DNA of 64,000 bases from Saxidomus purpurata. Taxonomy: Eukaryota; Mollusca; Bivalvia; Venerida; Veneridae. Where the stretch lies: contig JAFMSR010000019.1 in assembly GCA_022818135.1 (NCBI GenBank), positions 30,617,679-30,681,678 of the forward strand. The letters run 5' to 3'. Position 1 is the stretch's first letter. Each line of letters opens with the position of its first letter. Both the position numbers and the translations under genes were made by a program. The notes under the pieces were generated by a model that worked only from the letters and a program-made list of their open reading frames with translations, was not told the origin of the DNA and did not search any database. Below are positions 59,871-64,000 of the stretch, in pieces.

Positions 59871-62849
59871 AACATTCCAGTTCATTTGCCTGTTATATTG
59901 TGATGTTATAGAGACGGGTAAACTTACTAATTCATTAGGCACGGTGAGGTGTTACAGTGGTTAATATGATTTTATCTTGTAGATAAAGTGTTGGTCTTCT
60001 TTATTTTGACAATTGAGTCTTTTACATTTATATAAGTTGGGTAACCATTGCTTATCAGTTCATCTTTGATCTGGTAAAGGGTGATATCCTATCTCTGAAT
60101 GCCATTTGATATTGTGATTATGTACAAAACGTCAAAGTTAAATTACCCTTCAAAATGGTCATAGTGAAATGTAGTTAGGAATTAAGCTTAACATTTAGCT
60201 AGTTTGAAAATATGTCATAAATGAGTTATACTGAATTATGTCTCTTATTGGCAGATTATGTATGAACACATACCTAACAGAAAGGTTGAATTTTCAATTT
60301 TTGACTAGGATTGTCAAAAAGGGTTTTCAAAGGTTTTTTCTGTATTCAGTAGAAACAAAACTCTAATACAGATTCACATATTTTGGTTATAGTTATGACA
60401 ATATTATTTCATGTTTTTCGGTGGTTTATCGAAATATAACGGTGAATTATATCCCGATTAACTCACTGCCCACTCAGTGAAAATTATCAAAATGTTCTAC
60501 CCGGTTGAGCTGCGCCACTTGTGCAATATCACTTTTGGTGCCCACTCGGTGCAATTATAACGTGATATTACACCGAAACCAACAATTGTCCTCTATTTCA
60601 TTATTCTTTGAGCACACATCAGTGATAAATGTCTTTCTTAGAAAATGACGAGCGGTAAAATCACTTAAAGGGGTAACTGGACTATATAAACCACTAGATG
60701 GCGCTGGGGCAGGTTTTTCAATAATTTCAAACATGTTTCACATCAGAGACCCTTTTTTAAAATTTTTGACAAAATTACTGAACTGTTTCCTTTGAAATTT
60801 GTTACAAAGGTAAACTATGCCATTTCATAACAGTTCATCCAAAAATCTTAATGACATATCTGTTCTAAAAGTGACTTTGAGAACAAAAATCAACCTGTCA
60901 AGCAGACGATCTCAGATTTGAATTTCCCGGGAGGCGTGGCTAATTGCTGATAAACTCTGTGTTTGTAAACAAAGGCCACGTGGTGATGTTTATACACTTG
61001 AGAGTAGTGGCATGCATTACAGAACAAAAACAGTTTACTAACCTTGATGAAAGTTTATTTCCATAAAATGAGAATATCCTTCATTAAAATGAATCATTAA
61101 GGTAATCAAGACCTAAATAAGTAAGTTAAAAGTTAGCAGATACATGTAACAGAAACATTATGTTTTGTGCAGAAATCTATTCAAGTTGCCATAAGTTTTT
61201 CAAGTAGTCAGTATTGAACTTTTTAATTTTGGTATAAATGTCTAACTTGCAAAAGTACACAGCAGGACACAACTTCCCTTGCGGTTCAATATGTTTTGTT
61301 CTTCCCCCATTCATCTATACTTTACTTCAAAAGCCCATTCTGACTATAGTATAGTTCAGTATTTTCTATAATAATGTTTTGTTGTATGATACTATTTCCT
61401 GGTTCAGGTAGTCTTCCATTTCTTGGTCAAGCCCGTGGGTATGCAGATATATAACATAAGGCAAACCATAAACAGTGTCGGTATAAATTAAAAAAAAAAT
61501 GTTTATGTGACTTAGACGAAGAATCCTCTAAACTAAACTTAACGACTGCAAGGATCGCACCAGCAGGGTCAGTTAATATTATCCTGGCTCATTATATATT
61601 ATGATCCATTATTATCCAAGAATGAGGCTTTAGATTGATTTTACTATTGACTTTAATAATTTCTCCATTTTATTTTTTCCTTGATGGTCTACAATTTACA
61701 TAATCCCATGTTATCATCACTATGAACTTTTAAATCCGTGTCAGGAACATTAAAACTAACACAAATAGCTCCATTTACTCTCTTGATATAAACAAAACAT
61801 GTCTTTTTCTTATGCACTTTTTCTGCAATGCTTTATTAAAATATAAACTTTATTCTTCATCAACTACATGCAGATACATTGTATTGTGTTTTGAACTGTT
61901 GTGATAATTTCCCTCCTTTTTCTGACACATGTATCAGTTTCATATCTGGAATTTTTGTCCTTCAAAAATACACAAAACAGACCTGCATGCCGATGGCATA
62001 TAATTACCAATTAATTTTGTGACTCTATCTTAATTGGGTGCTGACATATTCATTTTACCACAATGTATTCATATTGTAGAAAATTACACAAAATCAGGCC
62101 TTGTGCAAAATTTGACTCTGTGAGTTAGGTGTGAAATACAGTATTTATCTTTAAATTTTCTAAAAAGGGAGAATACGAATGAAAATCATGGGATAAAAAG
62201 AAAGTGAGAAGAAATGATTCAGGAGGTGGATAAATTTTCATCTGATTCCGAAATGCTCATAGATACAAAATATAAGAAACGTAAAGAAGCCCCTAGTCAG
62301 CTCAAGAGCTAAAATCGTCTGCTTGCTATTGTGACTCATTCACTCTTTGCCAACCTCCAGTTTAATTGACAGGTAGTTTTGGAGGTATCAAGTTACAGCT
62401 GCACACAACAAATACTCGCTGGTATACCAGTTAGTTGAAGAGATAAACTTTTTGTTGTGAAGCAGATCTTTTGGAGATTATTTTGTAAAACCTTTTTGTT
62501 TTTAACTACAAACAATGATAAAAGTGTAGCCGTTCCTCATCACGCACGTTTATATACTGCGTAAAACTTTGAAACAAATATTTTAGGTACATTCACATTT
62601 ATCTTCAGGTTAAACCTTTTTTTCGGTCAGGAAATCGTTAACCATCTTTATTTATTTTATTGCGGTTCGTTTAGAATATTTTAAGTCGATATGTCATATT
62701 ACTTGTTGATGCACTGAAGTGTCTGTCTCACAAGATTAAAAGCTATAATTCTAGAATTTAGTATGTCCGTTAGCAGGTGAGATGTTTGTACGTTTGGGAA
62801 ATATTTCAAGACTTATGATTATGCAAACGATCAATGTGTTTACACATTT
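59871..62849. other. About 3 kb without a recognisable gene
   Basis: A GTGCCCACTCGGTGCA patch with inverted neighbours lies near 60540. CAAGCAGACGATCTCAGA (60899) and its diverged complement (about 62313) may be ends of one old element. Otherwise no structure. Confidence 0.35.
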
Positions 62850-63040
62850 ATAGAGCCTCAGTGGTAGCGCGTTTGCCTCAGGATCGGAGGGTCCCCATCA
62901 GTGCCACAGGGATTATGTCCTTAGGCAAGACAAAAATATTTACACATTGTCTCTCATTGATTTCATATGGAATGAATCGCTAGAGCGATTAATCTAAGTT
63001 GTAAGATTGTGTTTTGTAATCGAGAATGAATAAATTTGTA
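62850..63040 (+). repeat. tRNA-derived SINE, B box degraded
   Basis: A-box-like head GCCTCAGTGGTAGCGCGTTT is followed by a damaged middle and a body with CTTAGGCAAGAC and GAATCGCTAGAGCGATTAAT. Confidence 0.55.
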
Positions 63041-63225
63041 AACATCAGTGTGTTTACAAAATTAAGATTTTAAATGATTTCTTTAAGACAACTTCCCTCC
63101 TGATACAGTTTACATAATAGTCAACAGTACATCCCTACATTTCGAATATACATGGGTAATCAATAAACATTCGTCAGCATCACTGGAAAAGTAATATCTA
63201 AAGACATTTTTTTCACTTGATATTT

Positions 63226-63292
63226 AAAACAAAAATAATATCAAACAGGGAATGCCACGTACCAAAAACGCAGCCTCCCCAAAACGAACCCC
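63226..63292 (-). repeat. Short end copy of the retroelement-flank repeat
   Basis: Matches 52824-52890 and 55501-55553 (AACAGGGAATGCCACGTACC). The frame 63252-63587 begins in it and has no domain. Confidence 0.7.
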
Positions 63293-64000
63293 AAGTCAAA
63301 CTTTGAATTTGAGTTTTTGTTTTTTTTGCAAATCGGCCTTAATATCTCAGATGGCAACGCCCATAACGTCGCAATCGAGGACGATATGTTCATCAACAAA
63401 CTGCAATGTCTATATATGCGTTTTTCGGGCTGCTCAAATCGGCGTGTTGATTATTGAGTATAAAGAGGATCATATTACAGTACTTTACAATTCTATGACA
63501 AATACAAACGCCTTTTTAACGTTATATAACGTTACAATGAATTTCACCATTTGCTATGCAATTTTGACACTGAAAATGTTGGACTAACAAAAGTTACTTC
63601 TCACCAAATTAATTAATTGGTCATCGGACTCACTTCAATTTCTCTAAAATCCATGAAAAAATTAACAAGCCAATTAAAAAACAGAAAGATTAAACTCACC
63701 TAATACTAGTTTATTTTTGTTTTAGAAGCTGAAGGAATCTTTTACACAGTTAAATTGTATAACACAATATATACACCTACTTAATCACAGTTATTATTGT
63801 TCGCGTGACGGAAATTTAATGAACTTAATCATGTCCTTTTCCTATAAGTTCAATTTCGTTCGCTCGGATTGTGGGAAGAGTATCATCAATTTGTTGCGGC
63901 CTAGGCCGCCACTGTGACGTAAGTCCAAAATTGCACCAGCCGGTCAATTCTATATGACGGCGGATAAATTATACAATAGCCCGTTTCTTTTAACTATCGT
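63293..64000. other. No gene seen up to the window edge
   Basis: AT-rich. A slightly GC-richer patch with GTGACGTAAG lies at 63890-63930. Confidence 0.4.

Noticed and set aside
63252..63587. 111-codon open frame near the right edge
   Set aside because: Its start is retroelement-flank sequence and the rest has no domain or splice context.

Overview
The window looks like AT-rich nuclear DNA from a bivalve mollusc. Genes are split by introns with GT..AG ends. Extracellular domain exons (C1q, TSP1, ShK, EGF and a three-finger type) sit beside tRNA-derived SINEs, MITEs, satellites, a Penelope-type retroelement and dispersed repeats of a style common in bivalve genomes. The species cannot be fixed from the sequence. 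Two runs of exactly 500 N (5273-5772 and 18773-19272) are scaffold gaps.

The main gene lies on the + strand at 37390-50946. I assembled ten coding exons whose splice sites and phases agree at all nine junctions. They give a predicted secreted protein of 450 residues: signal peptide, a 12-cysteine Ly6/uPAR-like (LU) domain, one ShK domain, three TSP1 repeats and a C-terminal C1q domain. The ShK exon and all three TSP1 exons are phase 1-1, the usual mark of exon shuffling. I do not know this domain combination as a named family, and it is the most interesting item here.

Related gene pieces lie upstream. An intact signal-peptide plus coiled-coil first exon is at 3407-3656 (+). A frameshifted paralogue lies in the opposite orientation at 31792-32046 (-), inside a large inverted duplication (arms about 2085-3660 and 31790-34800). 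Two phase 1-1 EGF exons at 29746-29853 and 28968-29078 (-) lie downstream of that second copy and may belong to the same damaged or incomplete gene. No C1q exon other than 50564-50946 was seen.

Layout. 1-220: hAT transposase remnant. 2-5 kb: left arm of the inverted duplication, a retroelement-flank copy and a MITE cut by a gap. 6-10.7 kb: four unrelated tandem arrays. 10.7-17.4 kb: SINEs and three large inverted-repeat elements. 17.4-28.9 kb: mostly non-coding, with small hairpins, SINEs and two weak candidate exons. 28.9-35.1 kb: EGF exons, the inverted exon copy, a 45-bp satellite and a MITE inserted into it. 37.4-51 kb: the multidomain gene, with introns rich in MITEs. 51.4-55.6 kb: a tandem-containing dispersed repeat and a dead Penelope-type element with a flanking repeat holding a 300-bp AC run. 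56.2-59.1 kb: about 43 copies of the 45-bp satellite followed by a duplicate of the 34.3-35.1 kb block. The rest holds SINEs and sequence with no recognisable gene.
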